Source: an uncultured Desulfovibrio sp. (GTDB lineage: Bacteria > Desulfobacterota > Desulfovibrionia > Desulfovibrionales > Desulfovibrionaceae). Taken from it: DNA of 64,000 nt. The stretch is from the NCBI RefSeq assembly GCF_944324525.1, contig NZ_CALUWS010000002.1, positions 62,001 through 126,000 on the forward strand. Direction: 5' to 3'. Shown one piece after another: positions 52,514 to 60,631 of the stretch. The translations under genes were made by a program, and so were the position numbers. Numbering within the stretch: position 1 is the first letter of the stretch; every line of letters begins with the position of its first letter. Under the pieces are notes generated by a model. The model saw only the letters and a list, made by a program, of their open reading frames with translations, searched no databases and was not told where the DNA came from.

Positions 52514-53233
52514 ATGCCCAGCCTCGTCCTCATGAAAACCCTTGGAAAACGGGCAGCCTGCCTGCTGCTGGCGGGGAGCCTGTGCTGCACGGGCTGCGCC
52601 GGACGGTCGGACAAGGGAGAAGTGACGCCGCTGACCGTGAAAGAGGAAGAGCGCTTTTGCCTGGAGTTCAGGGGAGTGCATCTTGAAGAGGACAAATTCC
52701 GCGCCATCCTTGATCAGGAATTGCGCGACAACGACTTGCCGGGGCTGGTCAGCTGCCGTCCGGATACCGTGGTGATCCGCGTGAAGGAAAAGGAACTTTT
52801 CAACGTGGACAGTATTCCCCTTTCCGGCAATACGCTGCTGCGCCATTATGAGGTGGCGAAGTGGTTCATGGAACTGGATCTTCCGGATCTCAGGGGCGGT
52901 TTCGGCAGCGGCAGCCTGTCCGGCGGCGGAAGCCGCAGCAGCGGCGGCGGTGGCCTCGAAGGCAGCGTCCTCGAAACCCCTCTCAAGGCGGCATTCGCCG
53001 TTGCGCTGGCCATTCCCTTTGGGACCATTTTCATGGTAGCGGACTTTTTCCCCCAGTCCACCTTGAGCCTGCGGGCCGGCGTGAGCATCGGACGCGGCGA
53101 AGCGCCGGAGGAACAGAAGATCATCATCCATTCCGGCAGACCGTTCTGGGAAAATCCGGTGGACATCTTCTACGAAAAGCTTGCGGAACGCATCTGCGAG
53201 GCGCTGGAGACCGAGCCGGCTCCGGCCTCGTAG
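52514..53233 (+). CDS. Divergent lipoprotein of the same family, array copy 4
   Basis: A 239-residue lipoprotein (MPSLVLMKTLGKRAACLLLA, lipobox CCTGC, Cys 28) with GGAGGA before the ATG. The order GEVTPLTVKEEERFCLEFRG, DTVVIRVKEKELFNVDSIPL, a Gly/Ser-rich piece (GGFGSGSLSGGGSRSSGGGG), a hydrophobic segment (AAFAVALAIPFGTIFMVADF) and LRAGVSIGRGEAPEEQKIII with KLAERICEALE follows the other array members, though identity is low. The Gly/Ser linker and a single hydrophobic segment replace the long zipper. Function unknown. Confidence 0.75.
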   Translation: MPSLVLMKTLGKRAACLLLAGSLCCTGCAGRSDKGEVTPLTVKEEERFCLEFRGVHLEEDKFRAILDQELRDNDLPGLVSCRPDTVVIRVKEKELFNVDSIPLSGNTLLRHYEVAKWFMELDLPDLRGGFGSGSLSGGGSRSSGGGGLEGSVLETPLKAAFAVALAIPFGTIFMVADFFPQSTLSLRAGVSIGRGEAPEEQKIIIHSGRPFWENPVDIFYEKLAERICEALETEPAPAS

Positions 53234-53501
53234 GAGCCGGCACGCTGCCCGCCTTCCGCAACGGGCCCCGCCCGCTTCAGGTATCGCAGCGGAACCGCCC
53301 GACAGGACAGATCGATGCGCTTTTCTTTTTCCTTTGGCTTGCGGCGGCGCGGTCCGCTTGTCTCCCTGGCCGGAATGCCGTATGGCTGGATAAACGGGAC
53401 GTCCCTCCGGCGTCCGTAACACACAAGACATCCCTTCTGGATGTGCCGGGCGTCAGTCTGGGCAATATGGCTCCAGCTTTGCCGCCCTTGACGAGGACGA
53501 C

Positions 53502-54158
53502 ATGAGATGCTCCTTTCGCCGCAACGGCCTTGCCGCTCACCGGCTTCCGGCGCTGCTTGCGCTCTGCCTCATCCTGTGTCTGGCAGGCTGCGGGGCACGC
53601 CCTGACAGCGGCTCCCTTTCCCCGGTGAGCGTGGATGAAAACACAAGCTTTTATCTGGATATTTCGGGACGCGGCATCAATGCCGAGGATCTCAAATACA
53701 CCATCATGGGCTACCTCCAGAGCGATACCGGCATGAACATGGCCGACACCCCCGGCCCGGGGACGCTGGTGGTGCGCGTGGACGTGCGGGAGATCTTCCC
53801 GGCGGGCAGCTCGAGCATGGACGCCCGGGAGACCCTGGGGACCACGACCACCGGGGTTCTGCTGGGAACGCTGGTGGGGGGACTGGCGGGCGGCCGCAGC
53901 GGCGCGCTCATCGGCGCGGGCGTGGGCGCGGCCACGGGTATCGGCGTCTCGGCGCTGGACAGCCGCACAAAGACCCTCTGGGCCATGCGCGCGGATGTCG
54001 GTCTGGCCCGCGACAAGGCCCCGGACAAGCTGGAAGAGATCGTCGTCAGCGCCGACGGCGTCAGCTCCCGCGACGAGGCCCTGCCCACCCTGCAGGACAA
54101 GCTGGCCCAGCGCATCAGCGCGGCGGTCACGACCTCCGCGACTTCCAGGAAACAGTGA
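53502..54158 (+). CDS. Glycine-zipper lipoprotein, array copy 5 (intact)
   Basis: A 218-residue lipoprotein starting MRCSFRRNGLAAHRLPALLA, lipobox CLAGC (Cys 30). It has GARPDSGSLSPVSVDENTSF, then TPGPGTLVVRVDVREIFPAG, a clear glycine zipper (GVLLGTLVGGLAGGRSGALI, then GAGVGAATGIGVSAL) and the tail LWAMRADVGLARDKAPDKLE with QDKLAQRISAAVTT. The best example of the family in the window. The 268 bases before it (53234-53501) hold no intact gene; about 80 of them resemble sequence at 54315-54400. Confidence 0.82.
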   Translation: MRCSFRRNGLAAHRLPALLALCLILCLAGCGARPDSGSLSPVSVDENTSFYLDISGRGINAEDLKYTIMGYLQSDTGMNMADTPGPGTLVVRVDVREIFPAGSSSMDARETLGTTTTGVLLGTLVGGLAGGRSGALIGAGVGAATGIGVSALDSRTKTLWAMRADVGLARDKAPDKLEEIVVSADGVSSRDEALPTLQDKLAQRISAAVTTSATSRKQ

Positions 54159-54594
54159 GGCGGCCTGCGCCATCCTGGCCGGTCCCTTCAGGAGAAAAAC
54201 GCCATGTCGATCAGCCGCCGGCGGAACGCATTGGCAAGGCGCTGGCGAACGTGCCGCCCGCTCTTGCGGCAGGCCCGGCTCACGGGGCGGCGCGCCCTCG
54301 CTCCGCTGGCGGTGGACAGCTCCCGCCCGCTTCGGGTATAGCAGAACATCTGACGGAACGGCTTGACGAACTTTTTTTCCTCTTCCTTGCCGCGGCGTGG
54401 ACGGAACTCCCCCGATCCGCCTGGGCCATGCATGTCTCCATCGGCATCGAACGCGGCGGGGTGGCGGAAAGAGCGCGGCACGTCTCCGCCAGCCGCAACG
54501 ATCCCCGGCTTCCCCGGGACACCGCCATGAATTTCTGCGAAAACGGCTCGCTCAACGCGTCAGCGAAGCGCTGACGATCCCGCCCCTCCCCTGA
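54159..54594 (+). pseudogene. Array copy 6, decayed remnant
   Basis: No single frame is sound, but pieces match the family: AWAMHVSIGIERGGVAERA (from about 54420) equals the AMRAGVGMAWHG block, and in another frame RKRLAQRVSEALTIPPLP (54541-54594) equals the LAQRIREAL tail. The 54315-54400 part (PPASGIAEHLTERLDELFFL) is also similar to 53269-53350 (PPASGIAAEPPDRTDRCAFL), so the flank has been duplicated. The N-terminal lipobox is not recognisable. Most likely a duplicated copy in decay. Confidence 0.65.
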
Positions 54595-54627
54595 CGGCGG
54601 GATGTCCTTACAACACGGATATTGCAG

Positions 54628-55296
54628 ATGAAACAGTTGAACAGATCCCTCGTATGGCTGCTGCTCGCCTGCCTGCTGCTCTCCAGCGCCTGCGTGAAGC
54701 AGTCCCGGCAGGCCGGCCCGCTGGACGTCTACCGCAACGGCAAGCTGGATGAAGCCGGAACGGATATCGCCGACGTGGCCTTTGTCAGCGTACGGGACAG
54801 CACCACCCTGGTGGGGAACCTGCACGGCGAGATAGAGCGACGGCTGCAGGCGCACGGCATACAGCTGACCGGCAATCCGAGCCAGGCCGGCTATATCCTC
54901 CAGATCTCCGTCCTGTCCTGCGCCTCCTCATCCACAGACAGCCTGAAACAAAGCGTGGACGCCGGGTACGGCGCTCCCGTCGTCCTGTCCGGCAAGGGAC
55001 ATACGGCGCTCGTCACGGATGCTCTGCTGGTGCTGCGCCGCGTGCCGCGTGCCGGCAAGAAGCAGGCCCTGCAAAGCATCTCCAACCGGCAGGCCGTGGC
55101 CAGCAGCCAGATGCGGCTTGGCCTGCAGGCCCGCAAGGAGCTGGACACCAGCAAAGACCTGCCGCCTGACGTGGGCAACAAGCTGGCGGCCGAGATCTGC
55201 ACCCCCATCCTGCATCACGCCGCCGGGACGGAAGACCCGCACGCCGCGCAGGAGCCCGCCGCCAAGGACAAGAAGAGTTCCGACGGCAAAAAGTAA
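54628..55296 (+). CDS. TraT-like lipoprotein without the glycine zipper
   Basis: A 222-residue lipoprotein: signal MKQLNRSLVWLLLACLLLSS, Cys 22. VAFVSVRDSTTLVGNLHGEI, RRLQAHGIQLTGNPSQAGYI, LQISVLSCASSSTDSLKQSV and DAGYGAPV follow the first half of TraT complement-resistance proteins, and ALVTDALLVLRR with the KLAAEICTPIL end follows the second half. The long Gly-rich membrane segment that TraT has between these halves is replaced by about ten residues (VVLSGKGHTA). The C-terminal tail is Lys-rich. TraT blocks mating and complement in plasmids; here it is chromosomal, so only surface location is inferred. The upstream Shine-Dalgarno site is weak. Confidence 0.75.
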   Translation: MKQLNRSLVWLLLACLLLSSACVKQSRQAGPLDVYRNGKLDEAGTDIADVAFVSVRDSTTLVGNLHGEIERRLQAHGIQLTGNPSQAGYILQISVLSCASSSTDSLKQSVDAGYGAPVVLSGKGHTALVTDALLVLRRVPRAGKKQALQSISNRQAVASSQMRLGLQARKELDTSKDLPPDVGNKLAAEICTPILHHAAGTEDPHAAQEPAAKDKKSSDGKK

Positions 55297-55311
55297 CCCT
55301 CACGGGAACAG

Positions 55312-55350
55312 ACATCCCCGGCAGTCCACGCCTGACGGGGATGTTTTTTC
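55312..55350 (+). terminator. Intrinsic terminator closing the lipoprotein array
   Basis: ACATCCCCG (55312-55320) pairs perfectly with CGGGGATGT (55336-55344), 15-base loop, then six T. It ends transcription 16 bases after the TraT-like gene. Confidence 0.85.
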
Positions 55351-55365
55351 AAATGACCTCAGAGC

Positions 55366-55743
55366 TTAGCGGGCAGCGGCCTGCAAAAAGTGCGTGCCGA
55401 AGCGCCGCCCCCGCTTGACGATGCCGTCCGCCAGCCCTGCCCGTTCGAGCAGCATGAAGGCGAAAGTGCAGTTGCAACTATGTCCGGCGGGGTCGCGTGC
55501 CGCCGAATCAAAAGAGTTGTCGAGCGCCCTAAGGTCGCCCGTATCCACGAACCTGCCGCAAAATTGCCGGTAGGCCTGATAAAAAATGTCCCAGCGCAGA
55601 AGCATGATGCTCTTTCCTCGCCGGTAACGGACGCCCTTGTCCTCGATCCTGACGATGGTCGATGTGCCGCCGCCGGGATTGGGCAGCACGTCCCCCACAG
55701 CGATATTCTCCTCTATCCGCTCCCTGAATGCGCAGAACTCCAT
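55366..55743 (-). CDS. Small hypothetical protein
   Basis: A 125-residue soluble protein from MEFCAFRERIEENIAVGDVL, with a strong AAGGAGG before the ATG. GGGTSTIVRIEDKGVRYRRG and SIMLLRWDIFYQAYRQFCGR look like a compact beta-strand unit followed by helices; CNCTFAFMLLERAG is near the C-terminus. No family is recognised; the N-terminal part faintly recalls small SH3-like barrels. It is convergent with the lipoprotein array and lies 12 bases from repeat copy 4, which sits on its upstream side. Confidence 0.65.
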   Translation of the reverse strand: MEFCAFRERIEENIAVGDVLPNPGGGTSTIVRIEDKGVRYRRGKSIMLLRWDIFYQAYRQFCGRFVDTGDLRALDNSFDSAARDPAGHSCNCTFAFMLLERAGLADGIVKRGRRFGTHFLQAAAR

Positions 55744-55754
55744 ACCCCCTCCTT

Positions 55755-55863
55755 GAGCATTTTCCGTTTGAAACGCGTTGCGCTCCCAACCATACGGCCT
55801 GTCGTTTCGCGGAAAAAACGCGTTTTTTCCGTTTGGTTTGGGCCGGGCGGCGCTGTGCCGCCG
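55755..55863. repeat. Dispersed repeat, copy 4 (full length)
   Basis: Three modules in a row: GAGCATTTTCCGTTTGAAAC; a middle part with CCATACGGCCTGTCGTTTCG then a GGAAAAAACGCGTTTTTTCC palindrome; and the GC-rich GGGCCGGGCGGCGCTGTGCC ending in GCCG, which folds as a GGCGGC/GCCGCC hairpin. The copy at 61662 has the same three modules in the same order. No open frame crosses it convincingly. Confidence 0.8.
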
Positions 55864-56061
55864 TTTCGGCAAGGCATGTCGGCTTCTTGACGAACGCAGG
55901 TCCCCTTCCCTCCTGACATGCCGCCGAAAAACAGTCAATCATGCATAATAATCAATTATAATATTTAACAAAAAAATATAAACGCACATTTTTTGCAGAC
56001 TCCCTCGCGTCGTGTCCACTTTCTTCGGGAAGCGGCACGGCCATTTTTCGGGAGGGAGAAC
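55864..56061 (+). promoter_or_regulatory. AT-rich upstream region of the murein hydrolase-like gene
   Basis: The stretch 55938-55995 is the most AT-rich of the window; it holds an exact TATAAT at 55957-55962 but no good -35 box at 17 bases. It probably contains the promoter for the gene at 56062, perhaps for an alternative sigma factor. Confidence 0.4.
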
Positions 56062-57318
56062 ATGACCAATTCTTTGCCGCATATCCGGCCCCCTATGGAG
56101 AAGCAGAGCAGCCTCTCCCTGACGCAGGGGCGCAAGTCCGCCGATGCCGATACCTTTGCCGCCATGCTCCACAAGGAGACGGAAGGCGCTTCCGAAGCGG
56201 CGCAGGCCGCCGCCAAAGCCGGCTCCGGAACGGAAAAGACCCCGCCGCAAAAGGACGCCGCTGCAAAGGATACGGCGTCCCCCGCCCGCGAGGCTGTCGC
56301 GACGCGCCCCGAGCTGCCGGGCATCCCCCTGCACGGACGCGGAGCCAACCTCTTCCATCGCTCGGCCCTGGCCGGACGCAGCCCCAGTGAAGTCATGCAG
56401 GGGCAGCTTTTTTCCGACGCCTCGATGGACATCAAGCAGACGCAGGCGCTGGAAGGCCTCATGCAGACGATGGGCAACAGCGGGGACTCGCCGCTGGCCA
56501 GCGCCCAGAATTTCAGTCTCGCCCGCCAGCTTCCCGGGCTCAGCCTGTCCATGCGGGATCAGAACGTCATCCGGCAGCTGAGCAGCGACGACTATGTGCG
56601 CACGCACAATCCCTCCGATGCCGCATCGGCGCGAGGCCGCCGCAGATCCATGCGCAAGCGGCACAGCCGCCAGAACGGCTACGGCAACGAGGAGATTGGC
56701 TCCCTGTCCGCCCGCTTCGAGTCCGGCAAGGCCGGCATTTCCGCCATCGGTTATGACAGCAAGGGCGGCACGTCCTACGGCAAATACCAGATTGCCTCCC
56801 GCGTGGGCAGCATGGACGCCTTCCTTTCCTTCCTCGATTCGGAAGCGCCGGACATCGCCCGCCGCCTTCGCGGCTCCGGCCCGGCCAATACCGGCAGCCG
56901 TCAGGGCGCCATGCCTGACGAATGGCGCGCCATCGCCTCGGAACAGCCGGAGCGTTTCGGCAGCCTGCAGGAATCTTTCATCCGCGAAAGCCATTATGAC
57001 CCTGCCGTCGCCGGCATCACCGAACGTACCCGCCTCAACATGGATGAGCTGTCTCCCATCATGCGGGAGGTCATCTGGAGCACCGCCGTGCAGCACGGCC
57101 CGCGTGGCGCGGTACGCATCTTTGAACAGGCGGATGCCGCCACCACCGGCAGCGGCAAGAAGTACGAGCGCAGCCTCATCTCCAACGTCTACGATATCCG
57201 TTCCGGCCAGTTCGGCGGCCATTCCGCAGGGATCCGGGCTTCCGTGCAAAGCCGCTTCAGGGAAGAAGAGGCCATCGCCCTGAACATGCTGGACGGCAAC
57301 GGCTCCAAGACCGCCTGA
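56062..57318 (+). CDS. Murein hydrolase-like protein
   Basis: A 418-residue protein beginning MTNSLPHIRPPMEKQSSLSL, with GGGAGGG before the ATG. The first 200 residues are Ala/Lys-rich and disordered-looking, without a signal peptide. A lysozyme/chitosanase-like domain follows: GSLSARFESGKAGISAIGYD (candidate catalytic Glu at 220), GGTSYGKYQIASRVGSMDAF, FIRESHYDPAV and VIWSTAVQHGPRGA. Similar domains occur in type VI tip proteins and phage tail lysozymes. With a helical and glycosyltransferase neighbourhood that looks flagellar, it could be a FlgJ-like rod-associated hydrolase lacking a signal peptide because it is exported by the flagellar machine; this is inference. Confidence 0.7.
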   Translation: MTNSLPHIRPPMEKQSSLSLTQGRKSADADTFAAMLHKETEGASEAAQAAAKAGSGTEKTPPQKDAAAKDTASPAREAVATRPELPGIPLHGRGANLFHRSALAGRSPSEVMQGQLFSDASMDIKQTQALEGLMQTMGNSGDSPLASAQNFSLARQLPGLSLSMRDQNVIRQLSSDDYVRTHNPSDAASARGRRRSMRKRHSRQNGYGNEEIGSLSARFESGKAGISAIGYDSKGGTSYGKYQIASRVGSMDAFLSFLDSEAPDIARRLRGSGPANTGSRQGAMPDEWRAIASEQPERFGSLQESFIRESHYDPAVAGITERTRLNMDELSPIMREVIWSTAVQHGPRGAVRIFEQADAATTGSGKKYERSLISNVYDIRSGQFGGHSAGIRASVQSRFREEEAIALNMLDGNGSKTA

Positions 57319-57530
57319 CGGCGTCCCGGACGGACGCGCTCCTGACGCGTTCGTGCGGCCCATTTGGTCACGGGGGAGCGGAGCGCGAAAGCCTCCCTCC
57401 CTCGTGACGGCCTGGCTGACGGCTGACGGGACGGCCGCAGCCGCCGGGCTGTCCGCCCCCCATGCGCGGCCCGGCTGCCGCACGAGCGCCATCATCCCTC
57501 AACCCGCGTCCCTGTCCGCCCTGTGCCTGC

Positions 57531-59183
57531 ATGAGCGTCGATATCCTTTTCCTGAACCTTACCCGCTTCGGCGACCTGCTGCAAAGTCAGGCGCTGCTTG
57601 AGGACTGCCGCCGGGCCGGTCTGCGGACCGGTCTGGTCTGTCTGGACAATTTCGCAGCCGCCCTGCCGCTGCTGCGCTCCCTTGCCGAGGCCTGGCCCCT
57701 GCCGGGGGCGGAATTCCTCCGGCGGCTGGACGGCAAGGGGCCGGGCCGGAGCTGGCATGACGCCCCCGCCCTGCTGCTGGACTTCGTAGGCCGCCTGCGG
57801 CAGGAAGCCGCGCCGCGGCACGTCGTCAACCTGACGGCCACCCTGCCCGCCCGCCTGCTGGCCTCCCTGCTGGCTCCCAGCCCGGAGGCCGTCACCGGTT
57901 TCGCGCTGGACCGCGAAGGCTTCGGCCTCTGCCGGGGCAACTGGGCCGCCTATCTCTGCGGCACGACCCTCAAGCGCTGCAATGCGCCCTTCAACATGCA
58001 GGACATGTTCCGCATGGCCGCACGGCCGGCCGTGCGGGCCCTCGGCACGGCCGGGACGGATACGATACCGTCCCCCGGCGGACGCCTGCTGCCGCCCTCG
58101 GAGACGGCAAACGCCCAGGCCGCGACCCTGCTTGCCGCAGCCCCGGAAGGTTGCCGGGGCTTTGTGGGCCTGCAGCTCGGCGCAAGCCATCCCGCCCGGC
58201 AATGGCCGCAAAGCGCCTTCGCTCAGGTGGGGGACGGCCTGTGGCAGGCGGCGCGCCTTTGCCCCGTCCTGCTGGGAGCGCCTGCCGAAAAAGCGCTGGC
58301 GCGGGCCTATGCCCGGCAGGCCCGGGGCCCGTTCCTCGACGCCGTGGGCGCCACGACCCTCCCCGTGCTGGCCGCACTGGTCGCACGCCTGCGCCTGCTG
58401 GTCACCAACGATACCGGCACCATGCACCTTGCCGCCGGGCTGGGCATCCCCTCGCTAGCCATTTTTCTGGCCACGGCGCAGGCCTGGGATACCGGGCCCT
58501 ATCTGGAAGGCTGCTGCTGCCTTGAGCCCGCCCTGCCCTGTCACCCCTGCGGCTTCAAACAGGCCTGTTCCCGTGACGGCGGCTGCGCCGGACACATCTC
58601 TCCGCGCACCGTCCTGCGGCTGGCGCTGGGCTGGCTGGAGTCCGGCCGCTGGGATGCCGGCCTGGATCAGGAGATCCGGCAGGAGGCCCGCGTCTGGCTG
58701 ACGACGCGGGAGGCCGCCGGCGGTTTTGCCGATCTCCGCTGTCTGAGCGGACATGAACATGAAGACCGCAGCCTCTGGCTGCGCCTGCAACGCCGCTTCT
58801 GGCAAAAACTCCTGGACGAGATGGACGGCGTGTCCGCCGCGTCCGACGTCCCTGCGCTATCCTCGGACATCCTGTCCGCCGTGAAGGCCTCCGGCCTGGC
58901 CCGGGCACAGCTGCCCGTCCTGCGGGAAGCGGCGCACTTTCTGGCCGCCCTGCCGGATCAATGCCGTCTGGCCGCCGCGGGCCATCCCCGCATGGGGCAG
59001 CTCCTCCTGCGCGCCTGCGACCATATCCAGCGCCTTCTGGAAAGCCGGGACGAGCTGGCCTCCCTGGGCTACTTCTGGCATGAGGCGCGGCAGGCCCAGG
59101 GCGGCGACCTGCAGGCCCTGGGCGGGCTTGCCGGTACGCTTGCCCGCCATCTGGCGGAGTTGGACCGCCTTCTGGCATCTTGA
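57531..59183 (+). CDS. Glycosyltransferase family 9 (heptosyltransferase-like) with C-terminal extension
   Basis: A 550-residue protein starting MSVDILFLNLTRFGDLLQSQ, the GT9 N-terminal signature. The second Rossmann half has VGLQLGASHPARQWPQSAFA, LVTNDTGTMHLAAGLGIPSL and FLATAQAWDTGPY, the sugar-nucleotide site of heptosyltransferases. A Cys-rich block follows (LEPALPCHPCGFKQACS). The last 170 residues are an all-helical extension not found in LPS heptosyltransferases, which are about 350 residues. Placed before two flagellar-looking small genes, it may glycosylate flagellin rather than lipopolysaccharide; substrate unproven. Confidence 0.85.
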   Translation: MSVDILFLNLTRFGDLLQSQALLEDCRRAGLRTGLVCLDNFAAALPLLRSLAEAWPLPGAEFLRRLDGKGPGRSWHDAPALLLDFVGRLRQEAAPRHVVNLTATLPARLLASLLAPSPEAVTGFALDREGFGLCRGNWAAYLCGTTLKRCNAPFNMQDMFRMAARPAVRALGTAGTDTIPSPGGRLLPPSETANAQAATLLAAAPEGCRGFVGLQLGASHPARQWPQSAFAQVGDGLWQAARLCPVLLGAPAEKALARAYARQARGPFLDAVGATTLPVLAALVARLRLLVTNDTGTMHLAAGLGIPSLAIFLATAQAWDTGPYLEGCCCLEPALPCHPCGFKQACSRDGGCAGHISPRTVLRLALGWLESGRWDAGLDQEIRQEARVWLTTREAAGGFADLRCLSGHEHEDRSLWLRLQRRFWQKLLDEMDGVSAASDVPALSSDILSAVKASGLARAQLPVLREAAHFLAALPDQCRLAAAGHPRMGQLLLRACDHIQRLLESRDELASLGYFWHEARQAQGGDLQALGGLAGTLARHLAELDRLLAS

Positions 59184-59294
59184 TAAGGTACGTTTTTTGC
59201 TTTAAGCTTCTCAAGCCCTATCCGGGAAAATTTTGCCGATGTGTCCCCGCCTTCCGACGGGAACTCTCACTGTTCGCTGATGCGAGGAGGTTTT

Positions 59295-59900
59295 ATGATC
59301 ATTGTGGACGGCCGTAACAGCGGCAAGGAAATTTCCAACTTTGCCAATCTCGAGGAGATCCTCGTGGACGTCATGGAAGGTGAAGGCATGGAAAATCGTG
59401 TGGTCACCGATGTGCTGGTGAACAACGAGCAATTTTCCGAAATCTACCCGCATCAGGCCGAAGATATCTCCACCGCCTCCATCACGTCCGTGGAAGTGCG
59501 CTCCATCGAAGCCTCTGAAATGGCGCTGGCCATTGCCGGGGAAATGGAAAAAGTCACCCGCATGATGGAAAGGGCCGCGCATGAGATCGCCCGTCTTTTC
59601 CGCGAAGCTTCCAACACCGACGCGCTCGAACTGCTGCAGGACCTGCTGGACGTCAACCGCGACTTCCTGAACATGCTCGCTCTGCTGCGGACCGATTATC
59701 TCAAGAGCCCCAAGAATGCCGACCTCAGCATCCAGGAGGAAAAATTTACCGACCTGCTTTCGGAAATGACCGAAGTTTTTGAAAGCGAGGACTGGATCCT
59801 GCTGGCCGACCTCCTCGAATACGAGTTCGCCCCCATGTGTATCGAATGGCGCACCATCAGCCAGAACGTCCACAAGGCCATGCAGGCGCAAAAGGCTTAA
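59295..59900 (+). CDS. Helical protein of unknown function, probably flagella-linked
   Basis: A 201-residue, acidic, mostly helical protein starting MIIVDGRNSGKEISNFANLE with GAGGAGG upstream. It has no signal or membrane segment. Long helices (EASEMALAIAGEMEKVTRMM, LLQDLLDVNRDFLNMLALLR, FTDLLSEMTEVFESEDWILL) could form a bundle. It precedes by 13 bases the 107-residue gene. In related genomes such genes sit next to fliD/fliS, but neither is here; the link is inference from context. No family assigned. Confidence 0.7.
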   Translation: MIIVDGRNSGKEISNFANLEEILVDVMEGEGMENRVVTDVLVNNEQFSEIYPHQAEDISTASITSVEVRSIEASEMALAIAGEMEKVTRMMERAAHEIARLFREASNTDALELLQDLLDVNRDFLNMLALLRTDYLKSPKNADLSIQEEKFTDLLSEMTEVFESEDWILLADLLEYEFAPMCIEWRTISQNVHKAMQAQKA

Positions 59901-59913
59901 CCGGAGGGGAACC

Positions 59914-60237
59914 ATGTCGCAGTCTCTGAGCTTGCTGGATCAGGCCTTTCAGCTGGGTCGGCTGGAACGCGAGGCATTGAACGGCAAGAACTACGATCTG
60001 GCCGTGGAACTTTCCGAACAGCGTCAGCTGCTCACGCAGCAGGCCTGGGAAAAACTGCGCGAGGGAGACCGCCCCGCCTATCTTGAGCGTCTGCTGCGCA
60101 TCGCCGATCTGCAAAAGGAGCTGACCGAGCTGGCCCGCGCGGCGCACAGCAGCATCCTGGCCGCCCTTCAGGGCTCGCGCCGCCAGAAAAAACGGCTGAC
60201 CGGCTATCAGCGGACCATCGCGCTCAGCATCCAATAA
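59914..60237 (+). CDS. Small helical protein, possible FliT-like export chaperone
   Basis: A 107-residue, charged, all-helical protein (MSQSLSLLDQAFQLGRLERE, EQRQLLTQQAWEKLREGDRP, LLRIADLQKELTELARAAHS). Size, absence of cysteine-rich or membrane segments and an N-terminal helical hairpin are what FliT or FlgN-type flagellar chaperones show; they are too divergent to confirm by eye. GGAGGGG lies before the ATG. Last gene before a perfect 15-bp terminator. Confidence 0.65.
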   Translation: MSQSLSLLDQAFQLGRLEREALNGKNYDLAVELSEQRQLLTQQAWEKLREGDRPAYLERLLRIADLQKELTELARAAHSSILAALQGSRRQKKRLTGYQRTIALSIQ

Positions 60238-60258
60238 TTTTCGCCATTGCGGAAACAG

Positions 60259-60297
60259 GAAAGGGGAAACGCCATACGGCGTTTCCCCTTTCGCTTT
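60259..60297 (+). terminator. Terminator after the 107-residue helical protein
   Basis: Perfect 15-bp stem (60259-60273 with 60278-60292), 4-base loop ATAC, then GCTTTT. It runs straight into repeat copy 5. Confidence 0.75.
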
Positions 60298-60347
60298 TCA
60301 ACGCGGTTTTTCCGCCTGCTTTGGGCCGGGCGGCGCTGTCAGCCGCC
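60294..60347. repeat. Dispersed repeat, copy 5 (partial)
   Basis: Has the AACGCGGTTTTTCCG piece and the GC-rich module GGGCCGGGCGGCGCTGT, but lacks the GAGCATTTTCC module. Same orientation as copy 6. From 60348 to 60631 nothing coding is supported. Confidence 0.7.
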
Positions 60348-60631
60348 TCCAAAACCGGCTGCCCGCAGACATGCCGCACGCCTTACGGAGGCCCGTCACC
60401 TTGATGGAGTACGCATTCCCGGCTATGCTCCACGAGCCGGAACCTGCACGGGAAAGCCCGGCAGCATGCGCAGCAATGAGCAGCGACTCCATAAAGCGCA
60501 TCGCCGCTTGCACGGGCAGCCTCCTTAAGCATTGCAACACGCTATTTCCCGGATGCGCCTACAGCCTCTTGCGGCCTGTCTTTCCGGATAATCGTTTTTT
60601 CAACAATCAATTGTCCATCAAGGAGAGGAGC

